From: Micromonosporaceae bacterium
GTDB lineage: Bacteria > Actinomycetota > Actinomycetes > Mycobacteriales > Micromonosporaceae
DNA length: 64,000 nt
Direction: 5' to 3'
Assembly: GCA_009377645.1 (NCBI GenBank)
Contig: WHTQ01000001.1
Span: 62,001-126,000, forward strand
Positions 1-8,477 of this stretch are shown here, in pieces. The translations under genes were made by a program, and so were the position numbers. Each line of letters begins with the position of its first letter. Position 1 is the first letter of the stretch. A model generated the notes under the pieces. It worked only from the letters and a program-made list of their open reading frames with translations, was not told the origin of the DNA and made no database searches.

Positions 1-1
1 C

Positions 2-826
2 CCGGTGACCCGGCACCCCACGGTGCTGGCCTCCGCCGCCGCCAGCGTCGACGCACTGTCCGGCGGCCGGACCGTGCTCGGCGTGGGAGCCGGGGACAGC
101 GCGGTCCGGATCCTCAGCGGGACCCCGGCCCGGGTGGACCAGATGCGGGCCGCGGTGGAGACCATCCGCACCCTCACCGGCGGCCACCGCCAGCCCGGAC
201 CGCCCCCCTACCGGATCCGGACCGCGCAGGGCCGGCCGGCGCCGGTCCCGGTCTACCTGGGGGTGACCGGCCCGCGGATGCTGCGGCTGGCCGGCGAGCT
301 GGCGGACGGCGCCATCCTCATGTCCGGGGCCGGCGACGAGAGCATCCGGTACGCGCTGTCGCACCTGCGGGAGGGGCTGGCGCGGGCCGGCCGCCGGCCG
401 GAGGAGCTCGACGTGGTGGTCGGGCTCCGCTGCTTCCTGGGCGACCCGGAGCAGATGCGGGAGCAGGCCCGCCCGTTCGCCGCGAAATACCTGCTGCGCT
501 CGCCCGACGCGGTGGCCGCCGCCGGGGTCCAGCAGGTCCCGCGCGACTACCGCGAGCTGGCCGAGACCTACCCCGACCTGGTCCACAGTGAAGACTGGGA
601 GGCCGCGGTGCGGGCCTGCCGGTGGGTCCCCCACGAGGTGCTGGAGCAGTTCTGCGCGGCGTTCATCGTCGGCCCGGACACCGGCGCGATCCGCCGCACC
701 CTGCACCGGCTCCACCGGCACGGGGTGTCGCACGTCATGCTGATGGACTACGCCTCGTACGCGTACCCGTCCGGCCTGGCCGCCGCGGTCGCCCGGGACG
801 TCCTGCCGTCCCTGGCCGCCGGCTGA
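2..826 (+). CDS. LLM-class flavin/F420-dependent oxidoreductase (5' partial)
   Basis: Bacterial-luciferase-like (TIM-barrel) oxidoreductase using FMNH2 or F420. The visible part begins with the family stretch TRHPTVLASAAASVDALSGG followed by RTVLGVGAGDS, then the later strand VPVYLGVTGPRMLRLAGELA and ADGAILMSG. Members are usually 320-350 residues; about 274 are present, so the N-terminal strands and the true start lie left of the window (the frame is open to base 2, and the GTG at 5 is internal). It is convergent with the minus-strand hydantoinase gene, 11 bp away, so it is not part of that operon. Substrate unknown; family call firm. Confidence 0.85.
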   Translation, partial: PVTRHPTVLASAAASVDALSGGRTVLGVGAGDSAVRILSGTPARVDQMRAAVETIRTLTGGHRQPGPPPYRIRTAQGRPAPVPVYLGVTGPRMLRLAGELADGAILMSGAGDESIRYALSHLREGLARAGRRPEELDVVVGLRCFLGDPEQMREQARPFAAKYLLRSPDAVAAAGVQQVPRDYRELAETYPDLVHSEDWEAAVRACRWVPHEVLEQFCAAFIVGPDTGAIRRTLHRLHRHGVSHVMLMDYASYAYPSGLAAAVARDVLPSLAAG

Positions 827-837
827 CCGGCCCCGCG

Positions 838-2223
838 CTACCTGCCGCGGGTCCCGACCGCCCGCCGCAGGTAGCGCGCCGGGCCGGAGCGGGGGAGGAT
901 CTCGCCGTCCTCCATCACCAGCTCGCCCCGCGCCACCGTCAGCACCGGCCAGCCCCGGAACGTGACTCCCTCGTAGATGCTGTACGGCGCGCCCGACCGG
1001 TGCCACTGCGCGGAGACGGTCTTCTCCAGCTCCAGGTCGAGCAGCATCAGGTCGGCGCACATCCCCGGCGCGATCGCGCCCCGGTCGGTCAGGCCGAAGA
1101 TCCGGGCCGGCCAGCCGGCGGTCAGCTCGGCCACCCGGCGCAGGTCGAGCCGGCCCTTGCCGACCCCCTCGGACAGCAGGACCGGGAGGGTGTGCATCAT
1201 GTTCGGGAAGCCGGCCGCGGCGTCCCAGATCGACCCGTCCAAGCCCTTCAGCTCCAGTGGCTTGGCACCGTGGTCACTGCCCATGCAGGTGACTCCGGCG
1301 TCGGCCAGCCCCTGCCAGAGCCCATCGTTGTCCACACTGGTCCGCACCGGTGGGTTCACCTTGGCCAGGTAGCCGGCCTCGCTGTCCTGGGTGTGGGTCA
1401 GGTAGTGGGCGCAGGTCTCGGCGTGGATCGTGGTCCCGCGGGCGGCGGCGTCCCGCACCGCCGCCAACCCGGCCGCCGAGCTGAGGTGGACCACGTACAG
1501 CGGGCATCCGGTCTGCCGCGCGAACATCCCGGCACGCTGGATGTTCTCCGCCTCCGCGATCGACGGGGAGGTGAGCGACCAGCTCGCCAGCTGGTCGTCA
1601 CCGCGCCCCTGCTCGCGCCACTGGCGCCGCATCCGCCAGATGATGTCCTGGTTCTCGGCGTGGACCAGCGCGGTGCCGCCGAGCTCGGCCACCCGGTCGA
1701 ACCCCTCCAGCAGGTAGCCGTCGTCGACTCCCCGCTTCACCATCGAGCCCGGCTCCGGGTCCCGGCGGCCCATGAAGAACTTGAAGCTGGAGACTCCGAA
1801 GTGATCGGCGTACCGGGCGACCGAGGAGAGCTGCTCCTCAGTCATCAGGGTGAGGTGGATCGCGAAGTCGACCAGCGAGTTCTCCTGGTACTTCGGGATC
1901 AGCTCGTCCAGGTAGTCGTAGTCGTCGAACGAGCGCTCCATCTTGACGAACGACGTCACCCCGCCGAGCACCCCGTGCGCCGTCTCGGTGGCCAGCTCCC
2001 GCTCCGGCTGGTCGGGGGTGACGTACCCGGTGTGCACGTGCGGGTCGATCACCCCCGGCAGCAGCGGCCGGCCCTGCGCGTCGACCGTGCGCCGGGCCGG
2101 TGGCCGGTCCACCGTGGTGCTCACGCTCACGATCCGTCCCTCGTGGATGCCCACGTCCGCCCGGACCGGCGGTTGGAACGGGTTGACGACCAGTGCGTCC
2201 ACCACCAACAGGTCCAGCTTCAT
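838..2223 (-). CDS. Dihydropyrimidinase / D-hydantoinase-like cyclic amidohydrolase
   Basis: 461-residue zinc amidohydrolase predicted to open a cyclic amide (dihydropyrimidine, hydantoin or similar) to an N-carbamoyl or carboxyl product in the cytoplasm. The binuclear-metal site is complete: HVH at residues 62-64, carboxylated lysine K149 in SSFKFFMG, H189 (LVHAEN), H247 (VVHLSS) and D318 (MGSDHG). Length is typical for the family. ATG start preceded by GGGGGACGCGAG. It is the last gene of the 22-gene minus-strand block and lies 13 bp after the nitrilase-fold gene, the classic hydantoinase/carbamoylase pair. Allantoinase-type or dihydropyrimidinase substrates cannot be separated from sequence. 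Confidence 0.88.
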   Translation of the reverse strand: MKLDLLVVDALVVNPFQPPVRADVGIHEGRIVSVSTTVDRPPARRTVDAQGRPLLPGVIDPHVHTGYVTPDQPERELATETAHGVLGGVTSFVKMERSFDDYDYLDELIPKYQENSLVDFAIHLTLMTEEQLSSVARYADHFGVSSFKFFMGRRDPEPGSMVKRGVDDGYLLEGFDRVAELGGTALVHAENQDIIWRMRRQWREQGRGDDQLASWSLTSPSIAEAENIQRAGMFARQTGCPLYVVHLSSAAGLAAVRDAAARGTTIHAETCAHYLTHTQDSEAGYLAKVNPPVRTSVDNDGLWQGLADAGVTCMGSDHGAKPLELKGLDGSIWDAAAGFPNMMHTLPVLLSEGVGKGRLDLRRVAELTAGWPARIFGLTDRGAIAPGMCADLMLLDLELEKTVSAQWHRSGAPYSIYEGVTFRGWPVLTVARGELVMEDGEILPRSGPARYLRRAVGTRGR

Positions 2224-2236
2224 CTCGCGTCCCCCA

Positions 2237-3172
2237 TCAGGCCAGGTCGGTCTCGGTCAGCAGGCCGTAGATCTCCGGACGCCGGTCCCGCATGTAGTGG
2301 TAGCGGTGCGGGTAGGCGGCCACCTCGGCCAGGTCCAGCTCGGTGCGGACGTGCACCCCACCCCGGTCCAGCGGTCCCTCGGAGCGCAGCTCGCCGGCCG
2401 GCGAGATCACCAGGCTGCGGCCGGAGAAGGTCCGCTCGCCCTCCAGCGTCTCCTCGCCGCCCTTGTTGACCGCGACCACGTACACTCCGTTCTGGACCGC
2501 CGCGGTCCGCAGCTCGGTGTCCCAGGTCGCGGCCCGGTGCCGCAGGAAGATCGCCACGAAGACGAACACGATCTCGGCTCCCTGCAACGCGAGCATCCGC
2601 CAGCTCTCCGGGAACGAGCGGTCGTAGCAGATCAGCGCCCCGACCGTGCCCACGTCGGTGGGGAACACCGGGAAGCCCGGGCCGGGCCGGAAGAAGAACT
2701 TCTCGTTCGTGCCCGGGTTGGCGCCGTAGTTGTCGGAGATGTGGTTCTTTCGATAGCACGGCACGGACCGGCCCGACGGCAGCCGACCCGGCACCAGCTC
2801 CCCGTCGCGGTCGATCAGCACCGCGCTGTTGTAGAACGTCCGGCCGGGCCCGCCGCGCTCGAAGAACGGCACCCACAGATGGGTGCGATGCTCCCGGGCC
2901 AGCGGCGCGAACGCGTCGACCACCTCGCCGGCGGTCAACGCGTAGTCGAAGTAGCGCGCGTCGTTGGTCCCGCAGAAGTACGGAGTGGTGGCCATCTCCG
3001 AGAACGCCAGGAAGTCGGTCGGGCCGCCGGCGGCGAGCGCCTCGGCGGCGAGCGACCGCAGCTCGGCGATGCAGTCGGCCGGCGCCGCAGTGGTCCCCGG
3101 GTTCTGCACCGCGATCACCTTCACGCCGTTGCCATCGCCGGCGCCGGTGCCGGTGCCGGTGCCGGTGCTCAT
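2237..3172 (-). CDS. Carbon-nitrogen hydrolase (N-carbamoyl-amino-acid / beta-ureidopropionase type)
   Basis: 311-residue nitrilase-superfamily amidase. The catalytic triad is visible: E59 (FSEMATTP), K142 (YRKNHI) and C182 (ALICYDRSFPE). The neighbouring hydantoinase suggests hydrolysis of an N-carbamoyl intermediate to amino acid, CO2 and ammonia. The open frame runs far upstream, but the start is the ATG at 3172, preceded by GGAGGCACG and overlapping the PrpD stop as ATGA. The first ten residues (MSTGTGTGTG) come from a hexanucleotide repeat and are not part of the conserved fold. Similarity is also compatible with aliphatic amidases; the pathway role is inferred from context. Confidence 0.87.
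   Translation of the reverse strand: MSTGTGTGTGAGDGNGVKVIAVQNPGTTAAPADCIAELRSLAAEALAAGGPTDFLAFSEMATTPYFCGTNDARYFDYALTAGEVVDAFAPLAREHRTHLWVPFFERGGPGRTFYNSAVLIDRDGELVPGRLPSGRSVPCYRKNHISDNYGANPGTNEKFFFRPGPGFPVFPTDVGTVGALICYDRSFPESWRMLALQGAEIVFVFVAIFLRHRAATWDTELRTAAVQNGVYVVAVNKGGEETLEGERTFSGRSLVISPAGELRSEGPLDRGGVHVRTELDLAEVAAYPHRYHYMRDRRPEIYGLLTETDLA
3143..3166. repeat. Hexanucleotide tandem repeat GCCGGT x4 at a gene start
   Basis: Four perfect GCCGGT units (read on the plus strand), with an imperfect GCCGGC unit next to them. They encode the Thr-Gly run just after the start codon of the nitrilase-fold gene. Copy changes would keep frame but alter N-terminal length and the mRNA close to the ribosome binding site. 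Confidence 0.9.
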
Positions 3173-4563
3173 CGTGCCTCCGTTCCGGCCGACCGCAGCT
3201 GGCCGCCGAGCTCGCCGAGATCGGCCAGCCGGGGCAGCCGGTCCACCACCGCCCGCAGCTCGCCGGCCGGCCCGCGCACGCAGTCCTGGACCTTGCTGTC
3301 CAACCAGGACCGGGGCAGCTGCCGGTCGGGCGACCCGACCGGCTGCGCGATGCCGCGGCGCAGCGTGCGCCCGTCCCGCAGCCGGACCGTCACCCGCGCC
3401 CCGAAGTCCCGGCCGTCCATCTCCGGTGAGCCGGCGGTGGCCTCGGGGTCGGCCACCACGCTCACCCGGGCCATCAGCTCCCGCAGGTCGGGCCGGGCCA
3501 GCTGCTGGTCGCCGAAGCTGCCGACGTCGACCCGGCCGTCCAGCAGCGCGAACGCCGCGCAGGCCTGGACCGAGAATCGGGCCTGGTCCCCGGTGTCCGG
3601 GTCCGGCCGGTTGGTGTGCGGCAGCCGGCGCGCGTGCAGGGCACACTCGACCGACGCGACCTCCGCCGCGGTGAACCCCGCCTCCTCCCGGAGCTGGAGC
3701 ACCGCCTCGATGGTGGTGTGGATGGAGCCGCAGCAGGGCCACGCCTTGCGCAGCCCGATCCCCGGCGTGACCACCTGCCAGGTGCCCGGTTTCCGGTGGC
3801 CGCGGTCACCGTCCCCGGCCGGGTCCGCGGCCCGGCCGTCGAAGACGGTCCGGAACCCCTGCCGCGCCTCGAACGCGCCCGGGTTGGCGGTGAGCCCACG
3901 ACCGGCCAGCACCGCCGCGGTGATCCCGCCCTCGCCCGCCCGGCCGCAGTGCAGCGGCTTCGTGCCGGTGCCGAAGTTGGCCTTGATGCCGGAGGCGGAC
4001 GAGGCCGCGATCGCGAACGCGGTCGCGGTCTGCGCCCGGGTCAGCCCGTACAGCCGGGCCGCCGCGGCGGCCGCCCCGAACACCCCGATCGTGGACGTGG
4101 GATGGAACCCCTTCTCGTAGTGGGACGGGTTCATGGCCTCCGCGATTGCCAGGATGCACTCGTACCCCACCACGTAGGCGGCCAGCGCCTCCACCCCCGG
4201 GGCCCCGACCTCCTCGGCCACCGCCAGCGTGGTGGGGACCAGGATCGCGCTGGTGTGCCCGCCGAACCCGAGCAGGGTGGCGTCGTCGAAGTCCTCGGCG
4301 TGGGCGCAGGTCGCGTTCACCAGCGCCGCCGTGGCGGCGCTGGTGCCGTCCCCGCCGACCACGCTCGACCGGCCCCGGCCGCCCAGCTCGGCCGCCGCTC
4401 CGGCCACCACCGCCCCGGCCGGTGCCCGCCGGCCGGCGACCATCACCGCCACCGTGTCCAGATAGGACTCCTGTGCGGCGGCGACCGCCTCCGGTGGCAG
4501 GTCCTCGGCCCGGGTCGCGGTCACTACCTCGGCCAGCTCATCGAAGTAGGCCATCCCGGACAC
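3169..4563 (-). CDS. MmgE/PrpD family protein
   Basis: 464-residue member of the MmgE/PrpD family (2-methylcitrate dehydratase, iminodisuccinate epimerase, cis-aconitate decarboxylase and many uncharacterised relatives). Family landmarks are present: HAEDFDD near residue 89, FGGHTSAILVPTTLA, HYEKGFHPTSTIGVFG, and KPLHCGRAGEGG. The family acts on polycarboxylates and related C-H acids without metal. Its 3' end overlaps the carbamoylase start by 4 bp and its start overlaps the isochorismatase-fold gene by 26 bp, so translation is probably coupled. A second MmgE/PrpD gene at 43987-45375 also sits beside a hydantoinase-like gene. The true reaction is unknown. Confidence 0.88.
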   Translation of the reverse strand: MSGMAYFDELAEVVTATRAEDLPPEAVAAAQESYLDTVAVMVAGRRAPAGAVVAGAAAELGGRGRSSVVGGDGTSAATAALVNATCAHAEDFDDATLLGFGGHTSAILVPTTLAVAEEVGAPGVEALAAYVVGYECILAIAEAMNPSHYEKGFHPTSTIGVFGAAAAAARLYGLTRAQTATAFAIAASSASGIKANFGTGTKPLHCGRAGEGGITAAVLAGRGLTANPGAFEARQGFRTVFDGRAADPAGDGDRGHRKPGTWQVVTPGIGLRKAWPCCGSIHTTIEAVLQLREEAGFTAAEVASVECALHARRLPHTNRPDPDTGDQARFSVQACAAFALLDGRVDVGSFGDQQLARPDLRELMARVSVVADPEATAGSPEMDGRDFGARVTVRLRDGRTLRRGIAQPVGSPDRQLPRSWLDSKVQDCVRGPAGELRAVVDRLPRLADLGELGGQLRSAGTEAR

Positions 4564-5164
4564 CTCCGTCCACCGGGACCTCCGCCCAGGGCAGGACCCG
4601 GCTGAACCGCGGGAGGACGCTCTCCACCGCGTACCGGTGCGCCTCCTCCGAGTACGATGCGCAGGCGTCGCTGACGACGATGACGTCCACGTCCCGGTCG
4701 TACGCGTCCCGCACGGTGGTCTCCACCCCGACGTTGGTGAAGATCCCGCCGACCAGCAGCAGGCGTACCCCCAGCGCCCGCAGGTAGACCTCCAGCGGGG
4801 TGGCGTAGAAGGCGCTGACCCGGCGCTTCACGATGTCGATGTCACCGTCCTGCCGGGACAGCGGCGCGACCAGCTCGGCGCCGGGTGTGCCGGCGACCAG
4901 CCGGGGCCGGTCCGGCTGGGTGCGGCGGCGGCCCGCGTCGGTGTCGGCACGCGGCGCGTCCCGGTTGCCGGGCAGCCGCTCGACCCTGACCCAGATCACC
5001 GGCACCCGGTTCGACCGGGCCCAGGTGGCCGCCACCGCCGCGGTACGGACGGGCCCGTCCGCCCACGGGTGCAGCCCGCCGCTGCCATCGCCGGCGATGT
5101 CGTTCTGGAAGTCGATCAACAACAGCCCGAGACCGCCTCCCGGGACCCGCTCCTGCTCACTCAT
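4538..5164 (-). CDS. Isochorismatase-fold hydrolase lacking the catalytic cysteine
   Basis: 208-residue isochorismatase-like protein. D18 (LLIDFQND) and K113 (DIVKRRVSAF) of the Asp-Lys-Cys triad are present, but the Cys position in the TNVCVExT-type motif is glycine (TNVGVETT, G146). Cys-containing members are amidases such as nicotinamidase, N-carbamoylsarcosine amidase and RutB. Members with Gly include true isochorismatases/vinyl-ether hydrolases (EntB, PhzD type) and other uncharacterised proteins. Context would suggest an amidase, but the missing nucleophile argues against thioester chemistry. It overlaps the next MaoC-type gene by 8 bp. Confidence 0.82.
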   Translation of the reverse strand: MSEQERVPGGGLGLLLIDFQNDIAGDGSGGLHPWADGPVRTAAVAATWARSNRVPVIWVRVERLPGNRDAPRADTDAGRRRTQPDRPRLVAGTPGAELVAPLSRQDGDIDIVKRRVSAFYATPLEVYLRALGVRLLLVGGIFTNVGVETTVRDAYDRDVDVIVVSDACASYSEEAHRYAVESVLPRFSRVLPWAEVPVDGGVRDGLLR

Positions 5165-5693
5165 CTCCCGCCTCCTCTGTCAGCTCGTCATCGGGGGGAC
5201 GGTCGGCCGGGACCGGCCGGACCGGGCCCTCCCCCCGCTGGTAGACCATCACCGTGCGATGGAAGGTCAGCACGATCTCGCCCTTCTGGTTGAGGGCCCG
5301 GGTCCGCACCCGGACGATCCCGGTGCTCGGGCGGCTCTTCGACTCGCGCACCGACAGCACCTCCGACTCGGAGTAGATGGTGTCGCCCTCGAAGACCGGA
5401 TGGACCAGCCGCACGTCGTCCCAGCCCAGGTTCGCGAACACGTTCTGGGACACGTCCATCACGCTCTGGCCGGTCGCCACCGCGAGGGTCAGCGCCGAGT
5501 TGACCAGCGGCTGCCCGTGGGCGGTCTGGCTGGAGTAGTGGTGGTCGATATGGAGCCGGGCGGTGTTCTGGGTCAGCAGCGTGAACCACATGTTGTCGGC
5601 GGTCGTGATGGTCCTGCCGATGGGGTGCTCGTAGATGTCGCCCACCACGAAGTCCTCGAGGAAGCGCCCTTCCCAGCGGTGTCGGTCGGTCAT
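5157..5693 (-). CDS. MaoC-family (R)-enoyl-CoA hydratase-like protein
   Basis: 178-residue single-hot-dog MaoC protein expected to hydrate or dehydrate a 2-enoyl/3-hydroxyacyl-CoA. Recognisable elements: EDFVVGDIYEHPIGRTIT at the start, DNMWFTLLTQNTARLHIDHH in the region holding the catalytic Asp/His pair, HGQPLVNSALTLAV, and VHPVFEGDTIYSESEV. The frame is open far upstream, but the ATG at 5693 overlaps the stop of the preceding CoA-transferase-like gene as ATGA, fixing the start. Mesaconyl/methylmalyl-CoA hydratase relatives share this layout, so the acyl group is unclear. Confidence 0.86.
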   Translation of the reverse strand: MTDRHRWEGRFLEDFVVGDIYEHPIGRTITTADNMWFTLLTQNTARLHIDHHYSSQTAHGQPLVNSALTLAVATGQSVMDVSQNVFANLGWDDVRLVHPVFEGDTIYSESEVLSVRESKSRPSTGIVRVRTRALNQKGEIVLTFHRTVMVYQRGEGPVRPVPADRPPDDELTEEAGDE

Positions 5694-7012
5694 AGAACCA
5701 CCCTCTTTCCGGTGTCGGCCGCGGCCGGACGGGTACCGTCCGCGGCGGGGATGTGCGGACTGGCGAGCGCGGCCGCCCCCTCCAGGCTGAGCTGGAGGTG
5801 GCCGCCGGAGACGCCAGTGAGCAGGCACGCCTGCAGGACCAACAACCCCCACGCCCCCAGCAGCGGGTCGGCCCAGGGCAGCGCGGCCAGTGGCCGCCGG
5901 CCGCCGGCCCACAGCAGCCCGGCCGCCGCGGCCGCCTGCTCGCCCAGCCCGGGGGCGCCGTCGTCGGGCGGGTCGAACGCGGTCAGGGACAGGCGCAGCA
6001 GCTGCGGCGCGCGGGTCTCGAACCACCGCTTGGTGAACCCGAGCTGGGCCAGCGCCCGGGGCGTGTAGGCGTAGACGAGCACGTCCGCGTCCCGCAGCAG
6101 GGCCGCCAGCGCGGTCCGGCCGTGCGGGGTCCGCGCGTCCAGCGTCCGGCTCTGCTTGCCCTGGCCGAACCGGGCCGCCGCACCGGGTCCACCCGGTCGC
6201 TCGACCCGGACCACCCGCTCGCCGCCGTGCGCCAGCTGCTGGCACAGCCACGGCCCGGCCCACAGCGGGGTCCAGTCCACGATGGTCCGCGGGCCGCGGC
6301 GGCCCGGCCGCGCGCCGGCCGCCCGCAGCGGCGACTGGAGCCGGACCGCCGGGGGACGCGCCGGGCCGGGGCGGACGGCGCCGACCAGCAGACGGCACTC
6401 CCGCGCCACCCGGGTGACGTGGTCGACCGGCAGGTCGGCGATCCGGCCGCCGCCCTGCCGAAGCACCGCGTGGAGCAGCCGCCGGTCGTCGCCGTCCCGC
6501 CACCGGGCGACCACCCAGCCGTCGCCGCACCGGAGAGTCTCGACATCGGATGGTGGTTGCTCCGGCAGGCCGGCGACCAGCCCGGCGGCGGTGCCGGCCG
6601 GCTCCAGCAGGGAGGCCGGCCCACCGGAGCCGATCCCGCGCAGCGCCGCCCCGGCCACCCGCAGCGCCAGGTAGGTGGTGGCCACCGGCCACCCCGGGCC
6701 GCGCCGGTCCCCGGCCCGGACGGTGGCCGCGGTGACCCCCGCCTGCCGCCGGACCGCCGCCTCGCCGCGCCAACCCGGGAGCACGACCAGGTGCTCCCGG
6801 CCGTCCTCGGCCCGGAGCCGGAGCGTCTCCGCACCGCCGTCGAGCCGGAGCGTCTCCGCACCGCCGTCGGAACCGGTGGCCGCCGCTCCCAGCCCGCCCA
6901 GCAGCGACCCGGCGCGGGCGGCCGGGCCGGCCGGGTGGCCGGAAGTCACGACCGACCAGCCGGACAGCAGGCGGCCGGGCAGCAGCGGCTCAGGCGATCG
7001 GCGCAAGCTCAC
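5690..7012 (-). CDS. Degenerate CoA-transferase family III (CaiB/BaiF-like) protein
   Basis: 440-residue protein made of two partial CaiB/BaiF-like halves. The C-terminal half starts at about residue 225 with VDWTPLWAGPWLC and RVVRVERPGG, the typical CoA-transferase N-terminus, and ends soon after HLQLSLEGAAAL. That last motif is where active members read VDVSxxDA, so the aspartate that carries the acyl group in formyl-CoA transferase (Asp169) is Gly here. The N-terminal half carries weaker remnants (HPAGPAARAGSLLGGLGA, LRCGDGWVVARW). GTG start; 23-bp overlap with the amidohydrolase gene. It may be a structural or non-catalytic partner, or decaying. Confidence 0.7.
   Translation of the reverse strand: MSLRRSPEPLLPGRLLSGWSVVTSGHPAGPAARAGSLLGGLGAAATGSDGGAETLRLDGGAETLRLRAEDGREHLVVLPGWRGEAAVRRQAGVTAATVRAGDRRGPGWPVATTYLALRVAGAALRGIGSGGPASLLEPAGTAAGLVAGLPEQPPSDVETLRCGDGWVVARWRDGDDRRLLHAVLRQGGGRIADLPVDHVTRVARECRLLVGAVRPGPARPPAVRLQSPLRAAGARPGRRGPRTIVDWTPLWAGPWLCQQLAHGGERVVRVERPGGPGAAARFGQGKQSRTLDARTPHGRTALAALLRDADVLVYAYTPRALAQLGFTKRWFETRAPQLLRLSLTAFDPPDDGAPGLGEQAAAAAGLLWAGGRRPLAALPWADPLLGAWGLLVLQACLLTGVSGGHLQLSLEGAAALASPHIPAADGTRPAAADTGKRVVL
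6815..6868. repeat. Perfect 27-bp tandem duplication inside the CoA-transferase-like gene
   Basis: Two identical adjacent 27-bp units (6815-6841 and 6842-6868) duplicate nine codons in frame, giving DGGAETLRL twice in the N-terminal part of the 5690-7012 protein. It looks like a recent slippage event and agrees with relaxed constraint on that half. Confidence 0.92.
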
Positions 7013-8477
7013 CTCCGTCGACGACTCCGGACACTGCCAGCTCGGCGCCGGCCCGCGGGTCGCCGTCCAGCAGCACCGCCGCCCCCGGACCGCCGGGCGC
7101 CAGCCGCCCGTACCCGGCCCGGCCCAGCCCCGAGTGGTCGGCCGCCCAGGTGGTCAGCGCGCTGAGCGCCTGGGACCAGCTCAGCGCCTCGTCCGGGCCG
7201 ATGGTCCGGCCCGCCGCGGTGACCCGGGACCGGGCCGCGTGGAACGCCCGCACCGGCTCCACCGGGCCGGCCGGGGCGTCCGAGCCGACCGCCAGCCGTA
7301 CCCCGGCGCGCAGCCAGGAGGCCAGCCGGTAGAGCCCGTCCCCGCCCGGCGCCACCTCCTCGGCGAGGTGGCGGTCGCCGTGCGCGGACACGAACGACGG
7401 GTGGGTCACCACCACCGCGCCGAGCCGGGCCAGCCGGTCCAGCCACTCCGGCGGGCACACCGCGGCGTGCTCGATCCGCAGCCCCCGCCGGTGCCGCGGC
7501 GGCACCGCCTCGGCGGTCCCGATCACCGCCGCGAGGGTCTCCACCTCGGTGCAGTGGACCGCGACGTCGAAGCCGCGCCGCCAGCTGGCGGGCAGGGTCT
7601 CGGCGAGCTCCTGCGCCGAGCCGGGCATGAGCTTGTGCCCGGTCACCGGCACCGGCGGGGCGGCCAGCGCGGCCGAGGGGGCGGCCAGCGCGGTGACCCG
7701 CTGGCGGACCAGCCCGTCCGCCCGCCACCGCGCCAGCGCGGCCAGCTCGGCGCCGCCGTTGGTGCAGGTCGCGTCGGCCATCCCGAGCACCCCGTGCCGC
7801 CGCAGCTCCGCCGACCAGCCGGCCAGTGCTCGGGCGAAGTCGGCCTCGCCGGTGAGCCGCCCGGCGGCCCGCCGGAACCAGCCGGTGTGGTCCACGATCT
7901 GCCCGGTCGGGGCGCCGGTGGGGTCCCGCTCGACCTCCGGACCGGCGCCGCCGTCCCGGCCGGCCACCCCTAGCGCCGCCAGCGCGGCGGTGTTGACCGA
8001 CCAGGCGTGCAGCGACCGGTGGCGGATCCGGACCGGAACGCCGCCGCTGGCGGCGTCCAGCTCGCTCCGGCGGGGCGGCCGGCGCTCGGCCAGGTGCTCG
8101 GGCTGCAGCCCCCAGAACGACCGCCAGCCGGCGCCGGCCCGGCAGCCGGCCGCCACCTCGGCCAGCAGCTCGCCGATCGACCGGCACCGGCTCACGTCCC
8201 GGTACGCGGACCGGGCCGCGCTGGCCCGGACGTGCACGTGCGCGTCCACGAAGCCCGGCACCAGCCAGCGGCCGGCCGCGTCGACCCGGGGCGCCCCGGC
8301 CGGCAGGCTCGACTCGACCTCCGATCGGCCGCCCACCGCGCTGACCCGGCCGGCAGCGTCGACCCCCAGCGCACTGCCCGCCACGCCGGTCCCGGCGCCG
8401 GCCCACACCACCGCGTTGACCACCGCGAAGGGTGCGGGCACCGGCTCGCCGGGCCGGACCGGGCGGGCGGCGCTCAC
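6990..8477 (-). CDS. Amidohydrolase family protein (YtcJ-like)
   Basis: 495-residue metal-dependent amidohydrolase of the YtcJ type. HVH at residues 80-82 (FVDAHVHV), IEHAAVCPPEW and the late LAVGSDAPAGPVEPV supply the metal ligands; an insert carrying NTAALAALG and GQIVDHTGWF is typical of this subfamily. It would hydrolyse an amide, a deaminable C-N bond or a related bond; substrates of the subfamily are mostly unknown. The start is the GTG at 8477, forming a GTGA overlap with the acyl-CoA synthetase stop; in-frame sequence further upstream is only that gene in another frame. Confidence 0.82.
   Translation of the reverse strand: MSAARPVRPGEPVPAPFAVVNAVVWAGAGTGVAGSALGVDAAGRVSAVGGRSEVESSLPAGAPRVDAAGRWLVPGFVDAHVHVRASAARSAYRDVSRCRSIGELLAEVAAGCRAGAGWRSFWGLQPEHLAERRPPRRSELDAASGGVPVRIRHRSLHAWSVNTAALAALGVAGRDGGAGPEVERDPTGAPTGQIVDHTGWFRRAAGRLTGEADFARALAGWSAELRRHGVLGMADATCTNGGAELAALARWRADGLVRQRVTALAAPSAALAAPPVPVTGHKLMPGSAQELAETLPASWRRGFDVAVHCTEVETLAAVIGTAEAVPPRHRRGLRIEHAAVCPPEWLDRLARLGAVVVTHPSFVSAHGDRHLAEEVAPGGDGLYRLASWLRAGVRLAVGSDAPAGPVEPVRAFHAARSRVTAAGRTIGPDEALSWSQALSALTTWAADHSGLGRAGYGRLAPGGPGAAVLLDGDPRAGAELAVSGVVDGGELAPIA

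Noticed and set aside
1943-4120. 725-codon plus-strand frame
   Set aside because: Crosses three well-supported minus-strand genes and shows biased, low-complexity composition.
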